Shown one piece after another: positions 44,810 to 53,403 of a DNA stretch of 64,000 nucleotides. The position numbers and the translations under genes are program-made. This DNA comes from Chitinilyticum litopenaei DSM 21440 (GTDB taxonomy: Bacteria; Pseudomonadota; Gammaproteobacteria; Burkholderiales; Chitinibacteraceae), in the NCBI RefSeq assembly GCF_000428145.1, contig NZ_ATZJ01000017.1:1-64000 (forward strand), written 5' to 3'. The stretch's first letter is position 1, and each line of letters opens with the position of its first letter. A model generated the notes under the pieces. It ran no database searches, was not told the origin of the DNA, and saw only the letters and a list, made by a program, of their open reading frames with translations.

Positions 44810-45598
44810 ATGACGATTCCCGATCAATCCTATGAACGCCGTTTCGGCGGCATTGCCCGACTGTATGGCGCCGATGCGCTGGTCAGATTTCGCCGCGCCC
44901 GTGTCGCGATTATCGGCGTCGGGGGCGTTGGCTCCTGGGTGGCCGAGGCGCTGGCGCGTTCCGGAATCGGCGCGCTGACGCTGATCGACCTTGACGATAT
45001 CTGCTTATCCAACACCAACCGCCAGTTGCCCGCGCACGATGGCAACTTCGGGCGCATGAAGGTCGCGGCGCTTGCCGAGCGCATCAGCGCGATCAACCCC
45101 GAATGCGTGGTGCATGGCATTGAGGATTTCATTGCGCCCGACAATTTTGCCGAGCATCTTGCCGGCGAGCTTGATTATGTGGTGGACGCGATTGATTCGG
45201 TGCGTACCAAGGCTGCGCTGATCGCCTGGTGTCGCGAGCACAGGCTGAAGATTGTCACCACCGGCGGCGCCGGCGGGCAGACCGATCCGACGCAGGTGCG
45301 TGTCGATGACCTGTCGCGCACCACCCACGACCCACTGGCCAGCAAGGTGCGCAACATGTTGCGCCGCGACTACGGCTTTGCCCGGGGCGACCGGAAAATG
45401 GGGGTTGATATCGTTTATTCGACCGAGCAGCTGCGCTACCCGCAGGCCGATGGCAGCGTTTGTGCTCAAAAGCCGCAGGCCGGCGATGGCCCGGTCAGGC
45501 TCGATTGCGCCGGCGGCTTTGGCGCCAGTGTGGCGGTGACCGGCACCTTCGGCTTTGTTGCCGCTGCGCAGGTCCTGAAGCGCCTCGCAGCAAATTGA
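44810..45598 (+). CDS. tcdA: tRNA threonylcarbamoyladenosine dehydratase TcdA
   Basis: The 262-residue E1-like enzyme uses ATP to cyclize t6A at position 37 of tRNAs. It has the Rossmann ATP motif GVGGVGSWVAEALARSGIG, the LIDLDDICLSNTNRQ segment, the DAIDSVRTKAALIAWC region and the C-terminal GGFGASVAVTGTFGFVAA. Start at ATG 44810 fits the family. The ribosome site is poor (AAGTTTG). Confidence 0.93.
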   Translation: MTIPDQSYERRFGGIARLYGADALVRFRRARVAIIGVGGVGSWVAEALARSGIGALTLIDLDDICLSNTNRQLPAHDGNFGRMKVAALAERISAINPECVVHGIEDFIAPDNFAEHLAGELDYVVDAIDSVRTKAALIAWCREHRLKIVTTGGAGGQTDPTQVRVDDLSRTTHDPLASKVRNMLRRDYGFARGDRKMGVDIVYSTEQLRYPQADGSVCAQKPQAGDGPVRLDCAGGFGASVAVTGTFGFVAAAQVLKRLAAN

Positions 45599-45602
45599 TC
45601 AT

Positions 45603-45651
45603 GGGTATTGCCATATGGCCTTTATGGAGTAAGGGCTACAGGCAAATACCC
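45603..45651. repeat. 49-bp palindromic repeat, copy C
   Basis: GGGTATTGCCATATGGCC and AAGGGCTACAGGCAAATACCC-type arms (TTGCC pairs with GGCAA, GGCC with GGGC by wobble) surround TTTATGGAGT. It lies between convergent tcdA (5 nt away) and trpS (13 nt away). Confidence 0.82.
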
Positions 45652-45663
45652 TGTCTTTGTGAC

Positions 45664-46671
45664 TTAGAAGTAGAACATCCCCATCGCCTTCTTCACCTGG
45701 TATAGCGTCAGCGCGGCGATTTCGCGCGCGCGGCTGGAGCCGGCCATCAAAATGGACAGAATGCGCTCAGGATCGTGCGCCAGCTCGTTGCGGCGGGCAC
45801 GAATCGGCTCGAGCAGCGCCAGCAGCACCTCTTCCAGATAGGCTTTGACGACCGCATCGGCCAGGCCGCCGCGCTGGTAGTGCTCCTTGAACTCGGCAAC
45901 CTTGTCCTGGTCCGGCGCGAAGGCGTCCAGAAAAGTAAAGACCGTATTGCCGGCTATCTGGCCAGGCTGCTCGACGCGCAGGTGCTGCGGGTCGGTGAAC
46001 ATCTTGCGCACGGCCGTGCGGATCTCGTCAGGGCTGGCCGACAGGGCGATGTGGTTGCCCAGTACGCGGCTCATTTTCTGCTGTCCGTCAATACCGGGCA
46101 GGCGTGTAACCTTGCCGGTCAGCGCCTTGCACTCGCGCAGAATGTCGCTGCCCACCATCTGGTTGAAGCGGCGGACGATTTCGTTGGTTTGCTCGATCAT
46201 CGGCAACTGGTCGGCACCAACCGGTACCAGCGTGCCCTTGAGTGCGGTGATGTCGGCGGCCTGGCTGACCGGGTAGCTGAGAAAACCGGCGGGAATGTCG
46301 CGCTCGCGGCCCTTGTTGCGGATTTCGGTCTTCACCGTCGGGTTGCGTTCCAGTCGGGCTACCGAGACCAGATTCATGAAGTAGAACGATAACTCGGCAA
46401 GTTCGGGCACCATGGACTGGATGAGGAAGGTGCTTTGCTGCGGATCCAGGCCGACGGCGAGATAGTCGAGCGCCACATCGATGACACTCTGGCGCACGCG
46501 GCTGTAATCGCCCTGGTGATCGGCCAGCGCCTGCGTATCGGCGAGCAGCAGGAACTGGCGGTACTGGCCCTGCAGCTGCAGGCGTGCCTGCAGCGAGCCG
46601 GCAAGATGGCCCAGATGCAGCGGGCCGGTAGTGCGGTCGCCGGTGACGACGATGATTTCCTGGTCGGACAT
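45664..46671 (-). CDS. trpS: Tryptophanyl-tRNA synthetase
   Basis: The 335-residue class I synthetase charges tRNA-Trp. It has the HIGH-type motif in TGPLHLGHLAGSL and the KMSKS-type motif QQKMSRVLGN. Start at the ATG at 46671 has AGGAGA 4 nt upstream; longer in-frame readings run into an untranslated leader. That leader holds a 16-residue Trp-rich peptide and a terminator, so the gene is probably controlled by attenuation. Confidence 0.95.
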   Translation of the reverse strand: MSDQEIIVVTGDRTTGPLHLGHLAGSLQARLQLQGQYRQFLLLADTQALADHQGDYSRVRQSVIDVALDYLAVGLDPQQSTFLIQSMVPELAELSFYFMNLVSVARLERNPTVKTEIRNKGRERDIPAGFLSYPVSQAADITALKGTLVPVGADQLPMIEQTNEIVRRFNQMVGSDILRECKALTGKVTRLPGIDGQQKMSRVLGNHIALSASPDEIRTAVRKMFTDPQHLRVEQPGQIAGNTVFTFLDAFAPDQDKVAEFKEHYQRGGLADAVVKAYLEEVLLALLEPIRARRNELAHDPERILSILMAGSSRAREIAALTLYQVKKAMGMFYF

Positions 46672-46722
46672 GGACTTCTCCTGGTCTATGTCGCCGGATG
46701 CTGGGGGGAGGAGATTCGGATA

Positions 46723-46757
46723 CAAAAAAAACCTGCCGCCAGATCCGGCGGCAGGTT
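46723..46757 (-). terminator. Attenuator hairpin in the trpS leader
   Basis: On the minus strand AACCTGCCGCC pairs perfectly with GGCGGCAGGTT around a 6-nt loop and runs into eight T. It lies between the leader peptide and trpS, where it would stop transcription before the gene. A GGCGGC just after the leader stop codon (about 46788-46793) can pair with the GCCGCC of this stem and so compete with it. Confidence 0.85.
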
Positions 46758-46793
46758 CGTGTATGCGGGGTGCGCAAACCGTCCCGGGGCCGC

Positions 46794-46844
46794 CTAAGGG
46801 CGCCACCAGTAGTAATAGGAACGGATTGCGGTTTGCGTAGTCAT
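46794..46844 (-). CDS. trpS leader peptide with tandem Trp codons
   Basis: The minus strand reads ATG ACT ACG CAA ACC GCA ATC CGT TCC TAT TAC TAC TGG TGG CGC CCT TAG, that is MTTQTAIRSYYYWWRP. Tandem Trp codons followed by R-(P/T) near the stop are the hallmark of Trp attenuation peptides (compare E. coli TrpL ending GWWRTS). CGCAAACCG within the peptide codons pairs perfectly over 9 bp with CGGTTTGCG after the stop. A stalled ribosome at low charged tRNA-Trp should break this and favour the antiterminator. The ribosome site is weak. Confidence 0.82.
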   Translation of the reverse strand: MTTQTAIRSYYYWWRP

Positions 46845-46967
46845 GAACCGATCATGCCCCGGCCGGCCTGTCAGCGTCAAGCCGCATCGTGTCAGGGATA
46901 ACCCGGATATGGACACCGGACCTGCCTGCGCCGGCGTGAGCGCGGACTGGTTTGTGTTCCTCGGGTC

Positions 46968-48599
46968 TCAGGTCTTGTAATGCTGGATGATCTTGTCCAG
47001 CTCGCTGGCGAGTGTCGTCAGGCGATGGGACAGCTGATTGGTCGAACGTGCGGCCTGGCTGTTTTCTTCGCTGGCCTGGGCAATGCGCTCGACATGGCGG
47101 GCAATGTCCTGGCTGGCGATGCTTTGTTCCTTGAGTGCCGTGCTGATGCTCTCGACATGCGAAACCGTGCTGCGCGCCTTGTTTTCGATATCCCCGAGGG
47201 CGCTGGCGACCTCCTGCGTGCTTTCCACCCCCTGGTCAACGCGGCTGCTCGCCTGATTCATGCCTTGGGCAGCTTCGGCGGTGTCATGCTGTACTGCCTT
47301 GATTTTGGACGTGATTTCCACCGTGGCCTGTGTGGTGCGTTCGGCAAGCTTGCGCACTTCGTCTGCCACAACCGCGAAGCCGCGGCCCAGTTCCCCGGCT
47401 CTGGCCGCTTCGATGGCCGCGTTGAGCGCCAGCAGATTGGTCTGGTCGGCGATGTCCTTGATCACCATGGCGATGCTGCCGATCTCGTCCGAGCGCTGGT
47501 TGAGCTTGCCGATCAGTACGGTGGAATGGCCAATCGCTTCCGCGATCTGCAGGATTTCGTCGGCGGCCAGCCGGGCACGGTCGGAACCGGTTGCCGCCGT
47601 GCCGGCCACACTGCGCGCGTCTTCTTCCAGATGGTGGGCGTTGTCGGTGATCAGCTGCACACTCACGGCCAGTTGCTCGATGGCGGCGGCGGTTGACGAT
47701 GCCGCTTCCGACTGGGCGTTGGAGGCTGCGCTGACCTGGGACGAGGCCGATGCCAGCTCCTGCGAGGCGGTGTTGAGCTGGCCGGAATTCTGCTTGGCTG
47801 CGCCGATCAGCGTGCACATGCCGCTCAGCAGACGGTTCATGGCCGTCGAGGTCTGGGCGACCTCGTCCTTGCCGGAAATGGGCATGCGGCGGCCGATATG
47901 GCCGGTCTGGTCGATGTCCAGAATGGTCTCCTGCATGGCCTGCAGTGGCTTGCGGATGCTCAGCGTGATGAAGGTGGCGGCGGCAATGGCCAGCAGCAGT
48001 GCCAGGGTGGAGGCAATCAGTAACTTGATAGCATTGCGCTGTTGAATGACATCAATGGTGGTGTCGATCTGGGAGGTGGCTTCCAGCGCGGCCTTGGTCA
48101 GCGTGGTAGTGTCTTCGCCCACCTTGCGCACGGCTTCCTTGTACTGGCCGACCGCCGCATTGCCGTCGGCCGGGCTCAGCAGCTTGCCGGCAATTATGTC
48201 GGCGTGCACGGTGCGGATGCCCTTGCCATACTCGACCAAATGATTGCCCAGTTCCGCCAGGGCCGCACGCTGTTCGGGGCGTGCTGCCGCATCGGCCCGG
48301 GCCAGGCTGTCTTGCGCGTTCTTGAGGCTGGCCTCCCATTTCTGCAGATAGTCGGCCACCTTGTCGGGGGCGGCGATGTTCAGCAGCATATCCTTTTCGA
48401 AGCGCCGCAGGTTGCCCACTTCATAACGCACCTCTTCCAGCGCCAGGCTGTATCTGAGCGTGTGATGCAGCAAGTCGCTGGTTACGGCATGCAGGCGTTG
48501 TTGCGAGAACAGGCCGATGCCGGCGATGATGATGAGAAAGAGCAGCATAAAGACAAAACCCAGTGCAATACGGGTGGCAATACTGAATTGCTTGAGCAT
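46968..48599 (-). CDS. Methyl-accepting chemotaxis protein, 4HB type
   Basis: The 543-residue receptor has membrane helices at about 10-32 and 185-207, with a periplasmic four-helix-bundle-type domain between them, then a HAMP domain and the signalling hairpin (tip DQTNLLALNAAIEAARAGE). It lacks the W-x-x-F tail of the che-operon receptor and ends IIQHYKT. Start at ATG 48599 has AAGGAG upstream; a further in-frame ATG adds 9 residues. It is transcribed alone. Ligand unknown. Confidence 0.93.
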   Translation of the reverse strand: MLKQFSIATRIALGFVFMLLFLIIIAGIGLFSQQRLHAVTSDLLHHTLRYSLALEEVRYEVGNLRRFEKDMLLNIAAPDKVADYLQKWEASLKNAQDSLARADAAARPEQRAALAELGNHLVEYGKGIRTVHADIIAGKLLSPADGNAAVGQYKEAVRKVGEDTTTLTKAALEATSQIDTTIDVIQQRNAIKLLIASTLALLLAIAAATFITLSIRKPLQAMQETILDIDQTGHIGRRMPISGKDEVAQTSTAMNRLLSGMCTLIGAAKQNSGQLNTASQELASASSQVSAASNAQSEAASSTAAAIEQLAVSVQLITDNAHHLEEDARSVAGTAATGSDRARLAADEILQIAEAIGHSTVLIGKLNQRSDEIGSIAMVIKDIADQTNLLALNAAIEAARAGELGRGFAVVADEVRKLAERTTQATVEITSKIKAVQHDTAEAAQGMNQASSRVDQGVESTQEVASALGDIENKARSTVSHVESISTALKEQSIASQDIARHVERIAQASEENSQAARSTNQLSHRLTTLASELDKIIQHYKT

Positions 48600-48671
48600 G
48601 TGCAACTCCTTGATCGGCAAGGGCAAGTGTTTGCACTATAGATAAATCGCAAGCTGCCACCACCCCCAACT

Positions 48672-48680
48672 TGCTAGAAT
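48672..48680 (+). promoter_or_regulatory. Extended -10 promoter of purT
   Basis: TGCTAGAAT (TGn plus TAGAAT) lies 33 nt before the purT start codon. No clear -35. Confidence 0.5.
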
Positions 48681-48713
48681 TGCCGGCTGTTTTCTGATTT
48701 TCCGGAGCGGAAC

Positions 48714-49925
48714 ATGCGTATAGGAACACCGTTGAGTCATTCAGCCGTCCGGGTGATGCTGCTGGGCTGTGGCGAGCTGGGCAAGGAAGTCATCATCGCC
48801 CTGCAGCGGCTGGGCGTGGAAGTGATCGGCGTTGATCGCTACGCCAATGCGCCGGGCATGCAGGTGGCGCACCGCAGCCACGTGCTGGACATGACCGACG
48901 GCATGGCACTGCGCGCGCTGGTCGAACTGGAGCGCCCGCAGCTGATCGTGCCCGAAATCGAGGCCATCGCGACCGATGAGCTGTTGCGCATCGAGGCCGA
49001 CGGCCTGGCGACGGTGATCCCGACCGCACGCGCCACCCAGCTGACGATGAATCGCGAAGGCATCAGGCGGCTGGCCGCCGAAGAGCTCGGCCTGCCGACT
49101 TCTGCCTATCGGTTTGCCGAATCACTGGCCGAACTGCAGGCCGCGGTAACGGAGATCGGTTTTCCCTGTCTGGTCAAGCCGGTGATGTCATCCTCGGGCA
49201 AGGGGCAATCGCTCTTGCGCAGCCCCGCTGATGTGGTGGCGGCCTGGGAGCATGCGCTGGCCGGTAGCCGTGTCAATCACGGCCGCGTGATTGTCGAAGG
49301 ATTTGTCGATTTTGATTATGAAATCACGCTGCTGACGGTGCGTGCGCTGGGCGTGGATGGACAGATCACCACGCAGTTCTGTGCACCGGTCGGTCATGTG
49401 CAGCAGCAGGGCGATTATGTCGAAAGCTGGCAGCCGCAATTGATGAGCCCGGTGGCGCTGGAGCGCGCGCAGGCCATTGCCGGCAAGGTGACTGCCGCTT
49501 TGGGTGGTCGCGGACTGTTTGGCGTCGAGTTGTTCGTGAAGGGCGAGCAGGTCTGGTTTTCCGAGGTCAGCCCCCGTCCGCACGATACCGGTCTGGTGAC
49601 GCTGATGAGCCAGCGCTATTCGGAGTTCGAACTGCATGCGCGCGCGATTCTCGGTTTGCCCGTCGATGTGGCCTTGCGTGAGCCGGCGGCCAGCGCGGTG
49701 ATCTATGGCGGGATGGCCGCCAGGGCGATTGCCTTTGACGGTGTCGCACAGGCGCTGGCGGTACCGCGTTCCGATCTGCGCCTCTTTGGCAAACCGGAGT
49801 CCTTCGAGCGGCGGCGCATGGGTGTGGCGCTGGCTGCCGGCCCCGATACCGACCTGGCCCGTCAGCGCGCCAGGGACGCGGCGGCGCTGGTGCAGCCGGT
49901 GCGGGTGGAGGCGGGCCATGACTGA
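48714..49925 (+). CDS. purT: Formate-dependent phosphoribosylglycinamide formyltransferase PurT
   Basis: The 403-residue ATP-grasp enzyme makes formyl-GAR from GAR, formate and ATP in purine synthesis. It has the N-terminal VMLLGCGELGKEV motif, the ATP-grasp SSSGKGQS loop, the VEGFVDFDYEITLL strand and the magnesium site FGVELFVKG with EVSPRPHDTGLVT. A globin gene overlaps its last 8 nt, and purU, which releases formate, is 1.1 kb downstream. Confidence 0.96.
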   Translation: MRIGTPLSHSAVRVMLLGCGELGKEVIIALQRLGVEVIGVDRYANAPGMQVAHRSHVLDMTDGMALRALVELERPQLIVPEIEAIATDELLRIEADGLATVIPTARATQLTMNREGIRRLAAEELGLPTSAYRFAESLAELQAAVTEIGFPCLVKPVMSSSGKGQSLLRSPADVVAAWEHALAGSRVNHGRVIVEGFVDFDYEITLLTVRALGVDGQITTQFCAPVGHVQQQGDYVESWQPQLMSPVALERAQAIAGKVTAALGGRGLFGVELFVKGEQVWFSEVSPRPHDTGLVTLMSQRYSEFELHARAILGLPVDVALREPAASAVIYGGMAARAIAFDGVAQALAVPRSDLRLFGKPESFERRRMGVALAAGPDTDLARQRARDAAALVQPVRVEAGHD

Positions 49926-50313
49926 GGCACAAGGCTTGAGTCCTTACGAATTGCTGGGCGGCGAGGCCGTGCTGCGTCGGCTGGTCGAGCGCTTTTATGA
50001 CATCATGGCCAGCGACCCGCGTGCAGCGGGCATTCATGCCATGCATGGTGACGACACCACGCTGATCCGGCAGAAGTTCTTCGAGTTCCTGTCCGGCTGG
50101 CTGGGCGGCCCCGAGCTCTTTGTGCAGAAATACGGTCACCCGCGGCTGCGCGCCCGGCATTTGCCCTTTGCTATCGGCGAAGACGAACGCGACCAGTGGC
50201 TGTTGTGCATGTATCAGGCACTGGCCGAAATTCCCATGGACGAAGGCTTGCGCAGCCATCTGGAGGAGGCGTTTTTCCGCACCGCCGATTTCATGCGGAA
50301 TCGGGATCAATAG
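49918..50313 (+). CDS. Group II truncated haemoglobin
   Basis: The 131-residue protein matches trHb2 globins: YELLGGEAVLRRLVERFYDIM at the start, the FFEFLSGWLGGP segment of the E/F region, and HPRLRARHLPF, whose last His is the proximal haem ligand. Such globins bind O2 or NO and are often linked to redox or nitrosative stress. The start ATGACTGA overlaps the purT stop, so the two are co-translated. The function of this pairing is unknown. Confidence 0.9.
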   Translation: MTEAQGLSPYELLGGEAVLRRLVERFYDIMASDPRAAGIHAMHGDDTTLIRQKFFEFLSGWLGGPELFVQKYGHPRLRARHLPFAIGEDERDQWLLCMYQALAEIPMDEGLRSHLEEAFFRTADFMRNRDQ

Positions 50314-50361
50314 GGTATAGGCCTGCAGCCTATGCTGGTATTTGGTCGCAAGCGTATGGGG
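50313..50361. repeat. 49-bp palindromic repeat, degenerate copy D
   Basis: The left arm GGGTATAGGCCTGCAGCC matches the family; the right part (GTCGCAAGCGTATGGGG) has diverged and pairs poorly. It overlaps the globin stop codon and lies between the convergent globin and trmL genes. Confidence 0.45.
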
Positions 50362-50385
50362 TGATATGTATGTGTGTTTGCGCGC

Positions 50386-50850
50386 CTACAGCCCGCCAGT
50401 AAAACCCTGCTGGCGCCAGGCCTCGTAGACGATGATGGCGACCGCATTGGACAGATTCAGGCTGCGATTGTCCGGGCGCATGGGCAGACGGATGCGCTGC
50501 TCGGCGCTGAAGTCCGCCAGCAGTTCATCCGGCAGGCCCCGCGTTTCCGGCCCGAACAGCAGGACATCGTCCTCGCGATAGCTCACGCTGTCATAACGCA
50601 CGGCGCCCTTGGTGGTCGCTGCAAAGATGCGCCGGCCGGCCAGCGCTGCGCGGCAGGCGTCCCAATGGTCGTGCACGCGCAGGTCGGCGTATTCGTGATA
50701 ATCCAGCCCGGCGCGGCGCATTTTGGCGTCATCCAGCGGGAAACCCAGCGGCTTGACGAGGTGCAGGCGTACGCCGGCGTTGGCGGAAAGCCGGATGATG
50801 TTGCCGGTATTGGGCGGAATTTCTGGCTGGTAGAGGACGACATCGAACAT
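50386..50850 (-). CDS. trmL: tRNA (cytidine/uridine-34-2'-O)-methyltransferase TrmL
   Basis: The 154-residue SPOUT methyltransferase modifies the ribose of the wobble base in tRNA-Leu. It has the family start FDVVLYQPEIPPNTGNIIRL, the LLFGPETRGLP knot segment and the closing MRPDNRSLNLSNAVAIIVYEAWRQ. Length is typical. Confidence 0.95.
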   Translation of the reverse strand: MFDVVLYQPEIPPNTGNIIRLSANAGVRLHLVKPLGFPLDDAKMRRAGLDYHEYADLRVHDHWDACRAALAGRRIFAATTKGAVRYDSVSYREDDVLLFGPETRGLPDELLADFSAEQRIRLPMRPDNRSLNLSNAVAIIVYEAWRQQGFTGGL

Positions 50851-50975
50851 GGCAATAACCGGGCATGGGCATGGACAAGCGCCGGATTATCGCCCCGGGC
50901 GCGCGCAGCGGCAATTGCCGCGAGCTTGATCTGCCGCAGTGGGGGATCATCTGCATCGCGACTCGGCGGCCCAGC

Positions 50976-50984
50976 TGATAGAAT
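50976..50984 (+). promoter_or_regulatory. Extended -10 promoter of purU
   Basis: TGATAGAAT (TGn plus TAGAAT) lies 30 nt before the purU start codon at 51015. Confidence 0.5.
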
Positions 50985-51014
50985 CAGCGTTTGTCATTTC
51001 AGCCAGGCCTGTTC

Positions 51015-51866
51015 ATGAATACCGCTACCTTGCTGATCAGCTGCCCGGACCGCAAAGGCCTGTCGGCGGCGATCGCCAATTTCCTCTACACCTACAATGC
51101 CAATATCGTGCATGTCGACCAGCATCAGGACACGGCAGAAAACCTCTTCCTGATGCGGGTGGAATGGGATCTGACCGATTTCACGCTGGACATGGACGCC
51201 TTCACGCCGGCGTTTGCGCCGATTGCCGACCGTTTCCAGATGGAATGGAAGGTGGCCCTGTCGACGCGCCGTCAGCGCATGGCGATTTTCGTCTCCAAAT
51301 ACGACCATTGCCTGGTCGATCTGCTGCATCGCCATCACAGTGGCGAGCTGCCGTGCGAAATTCCGCTGATCATCTCGAATCACCCGGATTGCGCGGCGCT
51401 GGCGCAATTTTACGGCATCCCCTTCCATGTCATTCCGGTCAGCAAGGACAACAAGGCCGAAGCTGAAGCACAGCAAAAGGCGCTGCTGGCCGAACACCAG
51501 ATCGATTTGATTGTGCTCGCGCGCTATATGCAGGTGCTCAGCCATGATTTCACGGCGGAATATCCGCAGCGTGTGATCAACATCCATCACAGCTTCCTGC
51601 CGGCCTTTGACGGCGCCAAGCCTTACCACCGCGCCTTTGCACGCGGCGTGAAGCTGATCGGTGCAACCAGCCACTATGTCACCGAGGTGCTCGATGACGG
51701 CCCGATCATCGAACAGGATGTGATTCGCATCAGCCATCGTGAAGACGTCGAATCGCTGATCCGCAAGGGGCGTGATCTGGAGCGCATCGTCCTGTCGCGC
51801 GCCGTGCGCTGGCATCTGGAAAACCGCGTCCTGGTGTATTCCAACAAGACGGTGATTTTTGCCTGA
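51015..51866 (+). CDS. purU: Formyltetrahydrofolate deformylase PurU
   Basis: The 283-residue enzyme hydrolyses 10-formyl-THF to THF and formate, supplying formate for PurT. It has an N-terminal ACT domain (LLISCPDRKGLSAAIANFLY) and a formyltransferase-like domain with NIHHSFLPAFDGAKPYHRA and the conserved GATSHYVTEVLDDGPIIEQD region (quoted in part). Start ATG 51015 by homology; an upstream TTG would add 8 residues. Confidence 0.95.
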   Translation: MNTATLLISCPDRKGLSAAIANFLYTYNANIVHVDQHQDTAENLFLMRVEWDLTDFTLDMDAFTPAFAPIADRFQMEWKVALSTRRQRMAIFVSKYDHCLVDLLHRHHSGELPCEIPLIISNHPDCAALAQFYGIPFHVIPVSKDNKAEAEAQQKALLAEHQIDLIVLARYMQVLSHDFTAEYPQRVINIHHSFLPAFDGAKPYHRAFARGVKLIGATSHYVTEVLDDGPIIEQDVIRISHREDVESLIRKGRDLERIVLSRAVRWHLENRVLVYSNKTVIFA

Positions 51867-51886
51867 AGCAGAGGCAATCCAAGTGC

Positions 51887-51919
51887 AAAAAAAACCGCAG
51901 CCTGGGCTGCGGTTTTTTT
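51887..51919. terminator. Bidirectional terminator between purU and the sensor kinase
   Basis: CCGCAGCC / GGCTGCGG is flanked by eight A on the left and seven T on the right, so it can end both convergent transcripts. Confidence 0.9.
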
Positions 51920-51996
51920 ACGCCCCGGCGCGCGGCAGGCGCTGAGTGGTGCGTGGGAAAGGGGGCTAGCCAAAGGTCCGGTCGCTAAGCCGCTTC

Positions 51997-53403
51997 TCAA
52001 TCTTCGTGATCCAGATCCTTGCCATGCGGCAGGCTCACCAGCACGATCAGACCGTGCGGCTTGGCATCCAGCAGTTCGACACTGCCGCCATGGCGCTCGG
52101 CGATTTCCCTGACGATGGCCATGCCCAGCCCACAGCCGTTGCCTGTTTGCTCGCGCCGGTAAAAGCGTTCGAACACGCGCTCCTTGTCGGCATCGGGAAT
52201 GCCAGGACCATCGTCTTCGACGGCAATGCGGTAGTGGGTGGCGTCGGCCGCGAGGCGCACGGTTATGCAGCCGTTGCGCGGGATGTATTTGATGGCGTTG
52301 TCGACCAGGTTGATGAAAAGCTCGCGCAACAGCGCCGAGTTGCCTTCGATGTGTGCATCGGGCACCTGGATTTCACAGCCGAGGTCAACGCCGGCGGCCA
52401 GGGCGCGCGGCACGGCTTCGGCCGTGATGTCCCGCAGCATGCGCGCCAGGTCCATATGCACCTTGGGAATGCCGGTCTGGCTGCCCGGCTCGGAACGGGC
52501 GAGCGTCAGCAGCTGGTTGACCAAGTGAATGCTGCGGGTGGCGCTGGTGTGTACCATGCTTAGCCGTTCGCGCAGGGTTTCCGGTGAGGTTTCGCGCATG
52601 GCCAGTTCGGTCTGGGATTTCAGTCCGGCCAGCGGCGTGCGCAGCTGGTGTGCTGCATCGGCAATAAAGCGGCGCTGTCTGGCAATGCTGGCGTCGGTGG
52701 TGTAAAGCAGCTGGTTGACTGCTTCAACCAGCAGGGCCACTTCGGAAGGCGCGCGGTTCAGCGTGATGGGGGACAGGTCTTGCGGCTTGCGCTGTGCTAC
52801 CACAGCCTGCAGCTGCGCCAGCGGGCGCAGGCCGATCCCGATTCCCCACCAGACCAGGAAGGCCGTGGCCAGGATCAGAAACGCCAGCGGCAGGGCAATC
52901 GAGAGAATGATTTGCCGGGACAAGGCTTCGCGCGCTTCGTTCTTCTGCGCTGTTTGCACTAGCAAGACCGGGTATTTGCTGCCTGGAGGCATGGGAATCT
53001 GCACCGCGGCAATGCGCAGTGTGTGTCCGTCCAGCAGGGCGTCGTAAAGTCGGGGCGTCAGCGCATTGCTGGCGGGCTCCCTTTGCGGCAGTGGCAAGGC
53101 CTTGTTGCCACTGACAATCTGTGCATCGGGCGTGCGTATCGTGTAAAACAGCGAGCCTTCGCTGTCAGCATCCAGCAGCGTGCGGACAGCAACAGGCAGG
53201 TCGGGGATGGCAGTGACCGGACTGTTGCCCAGAATCCTCAGCAAGGACTGGTTGGCGCGCAACAGGTGATCATCAATGATGGTGTGCGTGTAATGCAGGG
53301 CAACCAGATAGGACAGGGCGGCGCCCACCAGCCAGAATACCAGCTGGGGCAGCAGCAACCACCGAAGCAGTTGCTGCCGCAAGGTACTGTTATTGTGCTG
53401 CAT
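51997..53403 (-). CDS. Two-component sensor histidine kinase, TctE/QseC type
   Basis: The 468-residue kinase has two membrane helices (about 12-36 and 165-187) around a periplasmic domain of 125 residues, a HAMP domain, phospho-His252 in FIADAAHQLRTPLAG and an ATPase domain with N-box ELFINLVDNAIKY and G-boxes DDGPGIPD and GLGMAIV. It overlaps the regulator gene by 14 nt. The pattern of domain order matches TctE/QseC kinases, but the signal is unknown. Confidence 0.93.
   Translation of the reverse strand: MQHNNSTLRQQLLRWLLLPQLVFWLVGAALSYLVALHYTHTIIDDHLLRANQSLLRILGNSPVTAIPDLPVAVRTLLDADSEGSLFYTIRTPDAQIVSGNKALPLPQREPASNALTPRLYDALLDGHTLRIAAVQIPMPPGSKYPVLLVQTAQKNEAREALSRQIILSIALPLAFLILATAFLVWWGIGIGLRPLAQLQAVVAQRKPQDLSPITLNRAPSEVALLVEAVNQLLYTTDASIARQRRFIADAAHQLRTPLAGLKSQTELAMRETSPETLRERLSMVHTSATRSIHLVNQLLTLARSEPGSQTGIPKVHMDLARMLRDITAEAVPRALAAGVDLGCEIQVPDAHIEGNSALLRELFINLVDNAIKYIPRNGCITVRLAADATHYRIAVEDDGPGIPDADKERVFERFYRREQTGNGCGLGMAIVREIAERHGGSVELLDAKPHGLIVLVSLPHGKDLDHED

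Noticed and set aside
48600..48626. Sigma28-like GCCGATCA before the receptor at 46968
   Set aside because: The -10-like word has no TAAA-type -35 at the correct distance and would leave almost no leader.
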